DNA of 64,000 nt, from NCBI GenBank assembly GCA_029551285.1, contig JAKPFT010000022.1, positions 1 to 64,000 of the forward strand, in the 5' to 3' direction. The notes under the pieces were generated by a model. It did not search any database. It was not told the origin of the DNA and saw only the letters and a list, made by a program, of their open reading frames with translations. Source of the stretch: a bacterium (GTDB lineage: Bacteria; Ratteibacteria; UBA8468; B48-G9; DSTR01). Both the position numbers and the translations under genes were made by a program. This document shows, one piece after another, positions 18,884 to 27,895 of the stretch (position 1 is the first letter of the stretch; each line of letters begins with the position of its first letter).

Positions 18884-21800
18884 ATGGACTGCCAGTACCA
18901 GAATCAACATCGGCATGTCCACGTGCGAAATCGCTGCCGGGTCCAGAATAGTCTGGGACGTTATTACTGGCGAAATCAGAAAACGAAAAATTCAAGACGT
19001 CTATGTGGGGCAGAAGGGATGTGTGGGACGCTGCCACTGTGAACCGACGGTGGAAGTCTTCCAGTTCGGCCAGCCTCCTTTTAAGTACGAAAACGTTGAT
19101 GCGGCTAAAGCCAGAGAGATTGTCCACCGCCACCTGGTAAAGAAGACTTCACCCGGAGAAAAAACTGATCTGGCTCACAGCGTCAGCAGCCAGGTTCTAA
19201 CCGACAAATCCCGCTTCATCTTCGGAGACATGCCTTACTTTGTTAAACAGAGAAGGCTGGCTCTGCGCAACTGCGGGGTTATTGACCCTGAATCCATTGA
19301 CGACTATCTGGCCATCCGGGGCTACGAAGCCTTAGCCAGGGTTCTCACCGAGTACACCCCGGAGCGGGTCATTGAAGAAGTGAGCAGGTCCGGGCTGAGG
19401 GGCCGGGGTGGCGGCGGCTTTCCCACCGGGCTGAAATGGCGGCTGGTGGCTGAGCAACCCGGTGAGGAAAAATTCGTCATCTGTAATGCGGATGAGGGCG
19501 ACCCGGGCGCCTTTATGGACCGGGGAGTGATTGAAGGCGACCCGTTCACGGTACTGGAAGCTATGGCTATCGGAGGTTATGCCGTGGGAGCCCGACAGGG
19601 CATTGTTTACATTCGGGCGGAATATCCTCTGGCTGTGACTCGCCTGCGGAAAGCCATCGGGCAGGCGCGCCACCTCCACCTTCTTGGAGAAAACATTCTG
19701 GGAACTGGTTTTTCCTTTGACGTGGAGATTGTTTTAGGGGCAGGTGCTTTTGTGTGCGGTGAAGAGACCGCCTTGATTCACTCCATTGAGGGCAGCCGGG
19801 GTATGCCCCGACTCCGCCCGCCCTACCCTTCTGTCAAAGGTCTCTGGGGAAAACCAACCGTCATCAACAATGTGGAAACATGGGCCAACATCCCCGTAAT
19901 TATCCTGGACGGCTGGGAAAACTTTACCGCCGTCGGCACAGAAAAAAGCAAGGGGACTAAAGTCTTCGCCCTGGCCGGAAAGGTCCAGAATACAGGGCTG
20001 GTAGAGGTTCCCATGGGCATGACACTGGGCGAGGTGATTTTTGACATCGGCGGCGGAATTAAAAATGGGAAAAAGTTCAAAGCGGCTCAAACAGGGGGAC
20101 CCTCGGGAGGCTGCTTACCGGTCCAGTTTCTCAACACGCCCATTGATTACGAGTCTCTGACCAGAGCCGGCTCCATCATGGGCTCCGGCGGTTTGATTGT
20201 GATGGACGAAAATGACTGTATGGTGGACGTCGCCAAGTTCTTTCTGGAATTCACCCAGGATGAATCGTGCGGCAAATGCGTTCCCTGCAGAGAAGGTACC
20301 AAAAGGATGTTAGAAATTTTAGAACGGATTAGCCGCGGCCAGGGGAAAGAGGAGGACCTGGAGAAACTGGAACGTCTGGGGCAGACCATTAAGAAAACCG
20401 CTCTGTGCGGTCTCGGTCAAACCGCACCCAATCCTGTTCTTTCCACCCTTCGCTATTTCCGGCACGAGTATGAGAGCCACATCCGGGAGCGGCTGTGTCC
20501 GGCGGCAGTCTGTGCCGAACTTTTCGTTTCTCCCTGTCAGCATACCTGTCCAGCCCACATTGACATCCCTGTCTTTATCGGCCAGATTAAGCACGGAAAG
20601 ACCCGGGAGGCTCTGAGAACTATTCTGGACCGTAATGTTCTGCCTTCAGTCTGTGGCCGGGTCTGTCACCACCCCTGCCAGGCTCACTGCCGGCGGGCCA
20701 AAATTGATGAGCCTGTTTCCATCATGCTTTTGAAACGTTTTGCCGCTGATTACGACAGAGCAGGCGACATGCCGCTGGATACTGAGAAAAAACCAGCCCG
20801 ACCGGAGAAGGTGGCAGTCATCGGTAGTGGTCCGGCTGGCCTGGCGTGTGCCGCCTGGCTGGTCAGGTTCGGCTACAATGTCACCATCTTTGAAGCCGAA
20901 AAAAAGCTGGGTGGCATGCTGAGATTGGGCATCCCTGAATACCGCTTACCCAGAGATATCCTTGACCGGGATATAGACCGCATCAAAAAAGCGGGGGTGA
21001 AGATAAAAACCGGTGTCCGGGTAGGCCAGGAGATAACCCTGGAGATGCTCCGGCACCAGGGCTTTAAGGCTTTCTTCCTGGGAGTGGGCGCCTGGCAGGA
21101 GTCTCCCCTGAAAATACCCGGGACTGAGCTGACAGGCGTAGTAGGTTCTCTCAGTTTCCTCAAGGCTTACAATTGCGGTCAGATTAAAAAAATCAGGGAT
21201 GGTTGGACCTACCTCAGCGGTAATAAACCAGTGCTCATCTCCGGCCGCCGCGTGGCGGTCATCGGCGGTGGTAACGCAGCCATGGATGTGGCCAGGACCT
21301 GCCTGCGGCTGGGCGCCAGAGAGGTGCATGTCATCTACCGGCGTTCCCGGGAGGCCATGCCGGCCATTCCGGAAGAAGTGGCCGAAGCAGAAAAAGAAGG
21401 TGTTCGGTTCCACTTCCTGCTTGTTCCCGAGGAAATCAAAGGCCAGAATGGCAGCGTTGCGGAAATAGTTTGCGCCAGTACCCGCCCGGGAGAATTTGAT
21501 GAGACCGGCCGGCGTAAGGCAGTGGCAACAGAAGAAAAGATTGTTTTCCCGGTAGAAGTGGTGATTAGTGCCATTGGCGGCCGTCCTCAAATGTCTCCGG
21601 AGATGAAGGAGAAACTTTCCCTTACAGCCTGGGGAACAATCAAGATTGACCCGCTCACCATGGCCACCAGTCAACCGGATGTTTTTGCTGGTGGAGATGT
21701 CACTACCGGCGGAGGAACGGTCATTGACTCCATGGCTGACGGCGAAAAAGCGGCCATTTCCATTGACCGCTACCTCCGCGGAGAATGCCTTACCGGGAAC

Positions 21801-22004
21801 CGTTTTGTTTACCGCGGTGAACGCCAGACAGTTCCAGCCTCAGACCTGCCGGGGGACCTTTCCCGGGCCGATGCGGAAAAACCCCAACAACTACCCCTGA
21901 AGTATCGGCTGGCCGGGTTTGAAGAAGTGGAACGCGGGTATAACAGAAAACAGGCTATCAGCGAAGCCTCAAGATGTCTGCGCTGTGACCGAAAGGAGAG
22001 TTAA
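18816..22004 (+). CDS. hydB: HydB/NuoF-like diaphorase subunit fused to GltD/NfnB-like NADPH oxidoreductase
   Basis: N-terminal thioredoxin-like 2Fe-2S (STCEIAAGS...GCVGRCHCEP), NuoF GRGGGGFPTGLKW and SCGKCVPCREGT. C-terminal CQHTCPAHIDIP...CGRVCHHPCQAHCRR Fer4 cluster domain and VAVIGSGPAGLACA / VAVIGGGNAAMDVARTCLRLG...VIYRRSREAMP. ATG 18816 with SD GAGGAGAAACCG. Confidence 0.9.
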   Translation: MELSALEKLKKARQKAIHENLSKWTASTRINIGMSTCEIAAGSRIVWDVITGEIRKRKIQDVYVGQKGCVGRCHCEPTVEVFQFGQPPFKYENVDAAKAREIVHRHLVKKTSPGEKTDLAHSVSSQVLTDKSRFIFGDMPYFVKQRRLALRNCGVIDPESIDDYLAIRGYEALARVLTEYTPERVIEEVSRSGLRGRGGGGFPTGLKWRLVAEQPGEEKFVICNADEGDPGAFMDRGVIEGDPFTVLEAMAIGGYAVGARQGIVYIRAEYPLAVTRLRKAIGQARHLHLLGENILGTGFSFDVEIVLGAGAFVCGEETALIHSIEGSRGMPRLRPPYPSVKGLWGKPTVINNVETWANIPVIILDGWENFTAVGTEKSKGTKVFALAGKVQNTGLVEVPMGMTLGEVIFDIGGGIKNGKKFKAAQTGGPSGGCLPVQFLNTPIDYESLTRAGSIMGSGGLIVMDENDCMVDVAKFFLEFTQDESCGKCVPCREGTKRMLEILERISRGQGKEEDLEKLERLGQTIKKTALCGLGQTAPNPVLSTLRYFRHEYESHIRERLCPAAVCAELFVSPCQHTCPAHIDIPVFIGQIKHGKTREALRTILDRNVLPSVCGRVCHHPCQAHCRRAKIDEPVSIMLLKRFAADYDRAGDMPLDTEKKPARPEKVAVIGSGPAGLACAAWLVRFGYNVTIFEAEKKLGGMLRLGIPEYRLPRDILDRDIDRIKKAGVKIKTGVRVGQEITLEMLRHQGFKAFFLGVGAWQESPLKIPGTELTGVVGSLSFLKAYNCGQIKKIRDGWTYLSGNKPVLISGRRVAVIGGGNAAMDVARTCLRLGAREVHVIYRRSREAMPAIPEEVAEAEKEGVRFHFLLVPEEIKGQNGSVAEIVCASTRPGEFDETGRRKAVATEEKIVFPVEVVISAIGGRPQMSPEMKEKLSLTAWGTIKIDPLTMATSQPDVFAGGDVTTGGGTVIDSMADGEKAAISIDRYLRGECLTGNRFVYRGERQTVPASDLPGDLSRADAEKPQQLPLKYRLAGFEEVERGYNRKQAISEASRCLRCDRKES

Positions 22005-22008
22005 AGCC

Positions 22009-23793
22009 ATGAATGAGAAAAAAGTGACACTGACCATTGACGGTATTCAGGTCGTGGCCCGGGCTGACGCCACCATTATGGAAGCCGCGGAAATCGCTGG
22101 CCTTTGTATCCCCCGGCTCTGTTACCACTCCAGGCTGAGTGAGGCTGGCGCCTGCCGGGTCTGCATCGTTGAGGTTGAAGGAATGAAAAACTTTGTGCCC
22201 TCCTGTTGCACCAGAGTAGCCGAAGGGATGGTGGTCCGCACCAATAGCCCGGACCTGCTGAAGGCAAGACGGGACATCGTGGAGTTACTCCTTGACAACC
22301 ATCCGGAAGATTGCCAGACCTGCGCACGAAACGGCGATTGCGAACTTCAAACCCTGGCCCAGCAGTTCGGCATCAGGGAAAGGTTGTATCAGGGCGAGAG
22401 GAAGCATTTTCCGGTTGATATCTCCTCAGCTTCCATTGTCCGGGACCCTGACAAATGCATCCTCTGTGGCAAGTGCGTTCGGGTCTGTTCAGAAATTCAG
22501 GGTGTCAACGCCCTCTCCTTCAGCCACCGTGGTTTCAGGACCAACGTCGGGCCAGCCTTTGACCTGCCGGCCGCGGAAAGCGTCTGCGTCAACTGCGGGC
22601 AATGCACCCTGTTTTGCCCCACAGGCGCGCTCACGGAACGGGACGATACGGAAAAAGTCTGGCAGGCCTTAAGCGACCCGAGTAAAGTGGTTGTGGTCCA
22701 GATTGCACCGGCGGTCAGGGTGGCGCTTGGAGAACCCTTCGGTTTCCAGCCGGGAACAGACCTCACCGGCCAGACTGTGGCGGCTCTACGGCGGCTGGGC
22801 TTTGACCGTGTCTTTGACACGCAGTTCTCCGCGGACTTAACCATCATGGAGGAAGCCCACGAACTCCTGCACCGTCTCGCTCACGGCGGGAAACTGCCCA
22901 TGTTTACTTCCTGTTCCCCCGCCTGGATTAAATTCTGCGAGCACTTCCACCCTGATTTTCTGGAGAACCTTTCCACCTGCAAGTCTCCCCAGCAGATGAT
23001 GGGCGCATTAATCAAGACCTATTACGCGCGGAAACAGGGCTTAGAGGCGGCTTCCATCTACAGCGTAAGTATCATGCCGTGTACCGCCAAGAAATTTGAG
23101 GCGGCCAGACCGGAGATGAAAGCCAGTTCTTTCCAGGACGTGGATGCGGTTTTGACCACCAGGGAACTGGCCCGGATGATCAAACAGGCTGGCCTGAAAT
23201 TCTCCGAGTTAAAACCGGAAGAATTTGACGACCCGCTGGGCGAATCCACCGGAGCCGCCACCATTTTCGGGGTTACCGGTGGTGTCCTGGAAGCTGCTCT
23301 GCGAACTGCCTACGAAGCGGCCACAGGCAAGGAGCTGGAAAGAGTTGACTTTAACCAGGTCCGGGGATTTGAAGGTATCCGGGAAGCAGAGATTGACCTT
23401 GACGGCACCAGGATAAAAGTGGCGGTGGTCCACGGTCTGGCCAATACTCACCGGCTTCTTACCGAGATCAGAGCCGGTCAGCGGCATTATCATTTCGTGG
23501 AGGTTATGACCTGCCCCGGCGGCTGCCTGGGCGGAGGCGGCCAGCCGCGGCCACCTCAGGGGACCGAGCCCCTGGACAGGTCTTTCTATCAGAAACGAGC
23601 CGCCGGAATTTACACCATTGACAGCAGGAAAATCATCCGGCAATCCCATAAGAATCCCCAGATTAAACAGATTTACGCTGAGTTTCTGGGAACACCTCTG
23701 GGAGAAAAATCTCATCACCTTTTGCATACGCATTATCACCACCGGACCCCGAAAGGGTTTGCCAGTATTCGTGAGGAAATTTTTAACCTTTAA
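22009..23793 (+). CDS. hydA: [FeFe] hydrogenase catalytic subunit HydA
   Basis: L1 FTSCSPAWIKF, L2 MPCTAKKFE, L3 VMTCPGGCLGGGGQP; N-terminal 2Fe-2S, His-Cys cluster region and two CxxCxxCxxxC ferredoxin motifs. Confidence 0.95.
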   Translation: MNEKKVTLTIDGIQVVARADATIMEAAEIAGLCIPRLCYHSRLSEAGACRVCIVEVEGMKNFVPSCCTRVAEGMVVRTNSPDLLKARRDIVELLLDNHPEDCQTCARNGDCELQTLAQQFGIRERLYQGERKHFPVDISSASIVRDPDKCILCGKCVRVCSEIQGVNALSFSHRGFRTNVGPAFDLPAAESVCVNCGQCTLFCPTGALTERDDTEKVWQALSDPSKVVVVQIAPAVRVALGEPFGFQPGTDLTGQTVAALRRLGFDRVFDTQFSADLTIMEEAHELLHRLAHGGKLPMFTSCSPAWIKFCEHFHPDFLENLSTCKSPQQMMGALIKTYYARKQGLEAASIYSVSIMPCTAKKFEAARPEMKASSFQDVDAVLTTRELARMIKQAGLKFSELKPEEFDDPLGESTGAATIFGVTGGVLEAALRTAYEAATGKELERVDFNQVRGFEGIREAEIDLDGTRIKVAVVHGLANTHRLLTEIRAGQRHYHFVEVMTCPGGCLGGGGQPRPPQGTEPLDRSFYQKRAAGIYTIDSRKIIRQSHKNPQIKQIYAEFLGTPLGEKSHHLLHTHYHHRTPKGFASIREEIFNL

Positions 23794-23806
23794 TCAAGGA
23801 GAAACG

Positions 23807-24406
23807 ATGAAAAAAAATAGACTGGACACGGCTGAGGCCGGAGTTTCTCTGACTTCTCTTTCAGAATTTATTGACAGGGCCAGGCCGCTGCGCAACGCTC
23901 AGAGTCTACTCATGGGCACGCTCCACCATACCCAGGAACTTTTCGAATACATTCCCAGGGAAGCGGTGGAACTTATCTCGGAAAAGTTGAATCTGCCCAC
24001 GGCCCATATCTACGGTATGATTACCTTCTACAATTATTTCTCCCTCAAGCCAAGACCGGCCTACCAGATTCATGTCTGCAAGGGTACCGCCTGCTATGTC
24101 TCCGGTGGCTCAAGGGTTCTGGAAAGGCTCAAACAGGAATTAAAGATTGACGTGGGAGAAGTAACCCCTGATGGTCTGTTTGGCCTCAACGTGACGCGCT
24201 GTCTCGGTTGTTGCGGACTGGCACCGGTGATGCAGGTCAATGAGGATGTTTATGTCCGGGTGGTGCCGGAACGTTTGCCCGCTATCCTGAATTCCTATCG
24301 TCAGAAAGGAATTAGAGGAAAAGCCAGCACCAGGGTTGGCGCATTTGAACATCCCGGCCAGTCACGGTATGATAATAAAAGGCAAGCAACAGGCAGGCGG
24401 CGATGA
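23807..24406 (+). CDS. hydC: NuoE/HydC-like thioredoxin-like 2Fe-2S subunit
   Basis: VCKGTACYVSGG and CLGCCGLAPVMQVNEDVY. ATG 23807 with SD AAGGAGAAACG. Confidence 0.92.
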   Translation: MKKNRLDTAEAGVSLTSLSEFIDRARPLRNAQSLLMGTLHHTQELFEYIPREAVELISEKLNLPTAHIYGMITFYNYFSLKPRPAYQIHVCKGTACYVSGGSRVLERLKQELKIDVGEVTPDGLFGLNVTRCLGCCGLAPVMQVNEDVYVRVVPERLPAILNSYRQKGIRGKASTRVGAFEHPGQSRYDNKRQATGRRR

Positions 24407-24798
24407 TCAAACGGATTCTGATTATTGACGATGATGTGGATTTTGCCGAAGCCTGCTGTAATTTTCTGGAAGCGGCCGGATATGAGACCTCTTACGAGAC
24501 AGATGCCAGCAAAGCTCTGGAGAAAATCCAGGCCAGCAAACCAGACCTTATTTTGCTGGATGTGGTCATGCAGGAACAGGATAGTGGCTTCCGGCTGGCA
24601 GAGTTGCTGAACCGCGATTTGAAGTTGCGACAGATACCGGTAATCTTCCTTACCGGATACTTCAAAAAAACGGAGAGCCAGGAACAGCAAGAACTCATCA
24701 AGAAGTGGCCCAATGTATACGGAGTTCTGGACAAACCGGTTAAACCTTCAATCTTGATGGAGGTTGTCCAGAAGGTTAGCCCGGATACTGGGCGGTGA
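24403..24798 (+). CDS. stand-alone response regulator receiver domain protein
   Basis: ILIIDDDVDF, LILLDVVM phospho-acceptor, VIFLTGY, DKPVKP. ATGA overlap with hydC. Confidence 0.9.
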   Translation: MIKRILIIDDDVDFAEACCNFLEAAGYETSYETDASKALEKIQASKPDLILLDVVMQEQDSGFRLAELLNRDLKLRQIPVIFLTGYFKKTESQEQQELIKKWPNVYGVLDKPVKPSILMEVVQKVSPDTGR

Positions 24799-24819
24799 AA
24801 TCAACGAAAAGGAGAAAAA

Positions 24820-25206
24820 ATGGCCAGGAAAATTCTGGTGGTGGACGACGACCCTGATTTTGTAGAAGGTACTGTCAGTGTCTTACAGGCTGAAGGATTT
24901 AACGCCATCTCTGCCAGCAACGGCGCGGAAGGTTTTGCCAGAGCCAGGCAGGAAAAACCAGACTTGATCTTGCTGGACGTGATGATGACCCACAAAACTG
25001 AAGGCTTTGATATTGCCCGGAACCTCAAAAACGATGCGACCACCTGTGAAATACCGGTGGTAATTATCACCGGTATCCGAAAAGATATGAACCTGCCTTT
25101 TGGTTTTGAACCTGATGAGGACTGGCTGCCAGTTAAAGCCGTGCTGGAAAAGCCCATCAAACCTGAAACGTTGCTTAAGACCGTCAGAGAGGTCCTCGGT
25201 TCCTGA
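24820..25206 (+). CDS. stand-alone response regulator receiver domain protein
   Basis: ILVVDDDPDF, LILLDVMM, VVIITGI, EKPIKPETL. Confidence 0.9.
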   Translation: MARKILVVDDDPDFVEGTVSVLQAEGFNAISASNGAEGFARARQEKPDLILLDVMMTHKTEGFDIARNLKNDATTCEIPVVIITGIRKDMNLPFGFEPDEDWLPVKAVLEKPIKPETLLKTVREVLGS

Positions 25207-25212
25207 CATTGT

Positions 25213-26238
25213 TCACCAATTTTTCAGGGCTGTTTCTATCAGGGCCAGCAGATTCTCATCAGGGACATCTGCCTGCAGGGTAATACCGTTGCTGAGGATA
25301 TAGCCGCCGCCACACCCCATCACTTTCTTCAACCGGCGCACTTCTTCAACCACCTGTCCCGGGCTGGCCTTCACCAGAGTATCCTGCGTGCTTACTCCTC
25401 CAAAAAAGGTAAGCCTCTGCCCGTATCTCTTTTTCAGAAAGAAAATGTCCATACACTCCGGCTGAACTGGATGCAGCACATCACAGCCAATCTCAATCAA
25501 ATCCGGAATAATCTCCCTGATATCGCCGTCAGAGTGATGCATCACGAATCTGCCTTCCTTTCTGATTAACTGGTAAATCCTGGCCAGACGCGGCTTGATA
25601 AACCGGCGCCACTGGTGTGGAGAAATAAGCAGTCCATGCTGGGTTGGGTAATCATCGCTGATGGCTACGGCTTCAAAACGGAAATTTTTCAGAATAATTT
25701 CCGCTGTCTGAAGAAGATAGTCAGTGAGTTTATCCAGCAGGGCCTGAACAAAATCCGGATGCAGCATGAGGTCGGTCAGAAGCTCTTCCATTCCCCTCAT
25801 GAAGGTCGCCCTTTCTCAGAAATCCCCCATCCAGATTATCCGGAACTGACCCTCGTATTGCTGGCACCAGGCAGCCAGATGCTGGAAACGTGCAGGAACC
25901 GTCGCTTGCGGAAAGACGTAGCCGTTCAGCGTCGGCTGTCTGAGCCAGGGTTCAACAGGCGCTCCCCGATCCTGCTGGCTGCTCTTTCATAACACACCAA
26001 ATTCATCAGCCACAGTCTCGCCGTAAACTTCCGGGTCGGCAGAGAGAGGTTTTTGTCCCCGAACACCGTTGGCCACGACTGGATAGTGCAACATCTTTTC
26101 CAGGGGAGTACCAAAAAGCCGTTCGGCCTTCGCCCGGGCGGGTGGGGTGAAGTCAAAATAGTAGGGAAGAGACACCAGCAGCGAGTGAGCAAGCGCGGCC
26201 AGAACCCACTCTCTGTCTGTCATCAGCAGCGCTCCCAA
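25213..26238 (-). pseudogene. uroporphyrinogen decarboxylase (URO-D)-like protein interrupted by two in-frame TGA codons
   Basis: N-terminal ORF (to 25987) and C-terminal ORF (25800-25213) are in one frame: ...TVADEFGVL*KSSQQDRGAPVEPW...RIIWMGDF*ERATFMRGMEELLTDL...ISDDYPTQHGLLISPHQWRRFIKPRL. TGA at 25989-25987 and 25818-25816. Confidence 0.75.
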
Positions 26239-26244
26239 CCATCC

Positions 26245-27366
26245 TCACAAAATTCTGGCCGCCTGCCAGACCGCGTCAATAATCTGCTCCAGCCGTTCCT
26301 GACTCATCAACGCCTGAATTTCCAGAACGACCATCCTTTTGAGAAGCGCTTCCGTGCGGGGGAAGTAACCACCGCAGGCCGCCACATTGGCCGTAAAATG
26401 CCAGTAGCTGAGCACCCCCGGTGTTACGCCCTTTTCCACCATAATAGCCTTGAACTTTTCCACCTTCTGGCTATCCGGCAGAAAAAACACCAAGAAGGTG
26501 GCAATCTCCCCGGCCGGGTCGTGATGGAAACGAAAAGACAGTCCGGGAACATCCTTAAGCCCTTCCTTAATAATTTTCTTGTTGTGCCGCTGCCGGCTGA
26601 TCACCTCGTCCAACTTTTTTAACTGGACCAGGCCGAGAGCACCCTGCAACTCACTCATACGGTAGTTAAAACCATTCCGCCTTCTCTCTTCCAGACCGCG
26701 GCCGACGCCTGGCAGGTGGGGATGTCCGTGGTCGTGATAGAACTCTGCCTCCTTATAAATTCGTTCCTCATTGGTAGTGACCATCCCGCCTTCTCCCGTG
26801 GTCATCACCTTCACATAATCAAAACTGAAAGCCCCGGCGTCGCCGATGGTACCTAATTTGCGGCCTTTGTAGGAAGCACCGGTGGACTGACAGTTATCCT
26901 CCACCACCTTCAGCCCCTTCTCCCTGGCCAGAGACATCAGGCTGTCCATGTCACAGGCAGAACCGCACATATGAACCGGTAACAGAGCCACGGTTCTGCC
27001 GGTCACCTTACTTTCCACATCCGCCACACTCAGATTCAGACTATCATCCACCTCGCACAGCACCGGTTTCAGCCCGGCTTCCTGAACAGCCTCCACAGAA
27101 GCCACAAAAGTGAACGCAGGCACCAGGACCTCACCATTTTCTAAAAGATTCAGCGCTTTCAGGGCAATTTTAACCGCCGCTGAACCACTGGCCACAGCCA
27201 GGGCATACCGGCAGCCCATGGCCGCGGCAAAGGCTTTCTCAAACTCGGCGACCTTGAAGATTCCTTCTCTCTCCTTGTCAAAACCGTAACGGAAAAGAAC
27301 TTTTCTTTTCATCACCTCAAGTACAGCCTGAAGCTCTTCTTCTCCGAAAACTTCTCTGCCCGGCAT
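26245..27366 (-). CDS. DegT/DnrJ/EryC1/StrS family PLP aminotransferase
   Basis: GDAGAFSFDYVKVMTTGEGGMVTT PLP-lysine region, VEDNCQSTGASYKGRKLG, NYRMSELQGALG. Confidence 0.88.
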   Translation of the reverse strand: MPGREVFGEEELQAVLEVMKRKVLFRYGFDKEREGIFKVAEFEKAFAAAMGCRYALAVASGSAAVKIALKALNLLENGEVLVPAFTFVASVEAVQEAGLKPVLCEVDDSLNLSVADVESKVTGRTVALLPVHMCGSACDMDSLMSLAREKGLKVVEDNCQSTGASYKGRKLGTIGDAGAFSFDYVKVMTTGEGGMVTTNEERIYKEAEFYHDHGHPHLPGVGRGLEERRRNGFNYRMSELQGALGLVQLKKLDEVISRQRHNKKIIKEGLKDVPGLSFRFHHDPAGEIATFLVFFLPDSQKVEKFKAIMVEKGVTPGVLSYWHFTANVAACGGYFPRTEALLKRMVVLEIQALMSQERLEQIIDAVWQAARIL

Positions 27367-27379
27367 AAGTTCTCCTTTG

Positions 27380-27853
27380 CTAAGGTGCTTTCAGTGAGAG
27401 TCGCGCCTTTTTCCAGGAGTACATGCGGCTATAAGGTGGGCCGCAGCGCAAGGACATCTGATAGTAAGCTTCCAGACTTCTGGTCTGCTCATGAAAGGCT
27501 TCCCACATGATGCCCTCTTCGTAAAAAAGTCTCCAGGAAGAAGGATTCTTGTCCTGGCCATCTTTCAGGGTACAACTGGCCATTTCTAACTTCTGATGAT
27601 AGGGCCTTCCTTTCTGCATCAACTCATAGGCCTGTGACCACTGCAGCCATCCCTTCAGCAGGTAGGCTTCTTCGTCTGACGGTCTCAGCCAGGTAATCAC
27701 CGTCAGACAACGCTGGACTTTTTGATACTGACCGCGATGGAAAGCCCCATCGGCCTGACCCCACAGGAAACTAACCAGAAAAAACTGTCCCACATACCCG
27801 GAAGAGACAAGAATCACCAGCAGCAGACCGGCTACCAGACACTTCCTGCCCAT
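27380..27853 (-). CDS. hypothetical protein with N-terminal TM segment and TPR-like region
   Basis: Open ORF, hydrophobic N-terminus CLVAGLLLVILVSSGYVGQFFLVSF; same strand and compact spacing with neighbours. Confidence 0.6.
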   Translation of the reverse strand: MGRKCLVAGLLLVILVSSGYVGQFFLVSFLWGQADGAFHRGQYQKVQRCLTVITWLRPSDEEAYLLKGWLQWSQAYELMQKGRPYHQKLEMASCTLKDGQDKNPSSWRLFYEEGIMWEAFHEQTRSLEAYYQMSLRCGPPYSRMYSWKKARLSLKAP

Positions 27854-27895
27854 GCTGGCATTATATCACTTTCTCAACCCCTGGAGAAAACTCTT

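Noticed and set aside
18176-18922. 248-aa minus-strand ORF
   Set aside because: Shadow ORF opposite the histidine kinase catalytic region.
20946-21674. 242-aa minus-strand ORF
   Set aside because: Antisense to the GltD-like part of hydB, whose motifs are unambiguous; the ORF has no recognisable domain.
25213-26238. UGA-to-selenocysteine insertion in the URO-D-like gene
   Set aside because: Expected residue at both UGA sites is Trp rather than Cys, and no obvious SECIS-like hairpin was identified directly after either codon by eye.
26053-26622. 189-aa plus-strand ORF
   Set aside because: Spans antisense of the URO-D pseudogene and the aminotransferase; no support.
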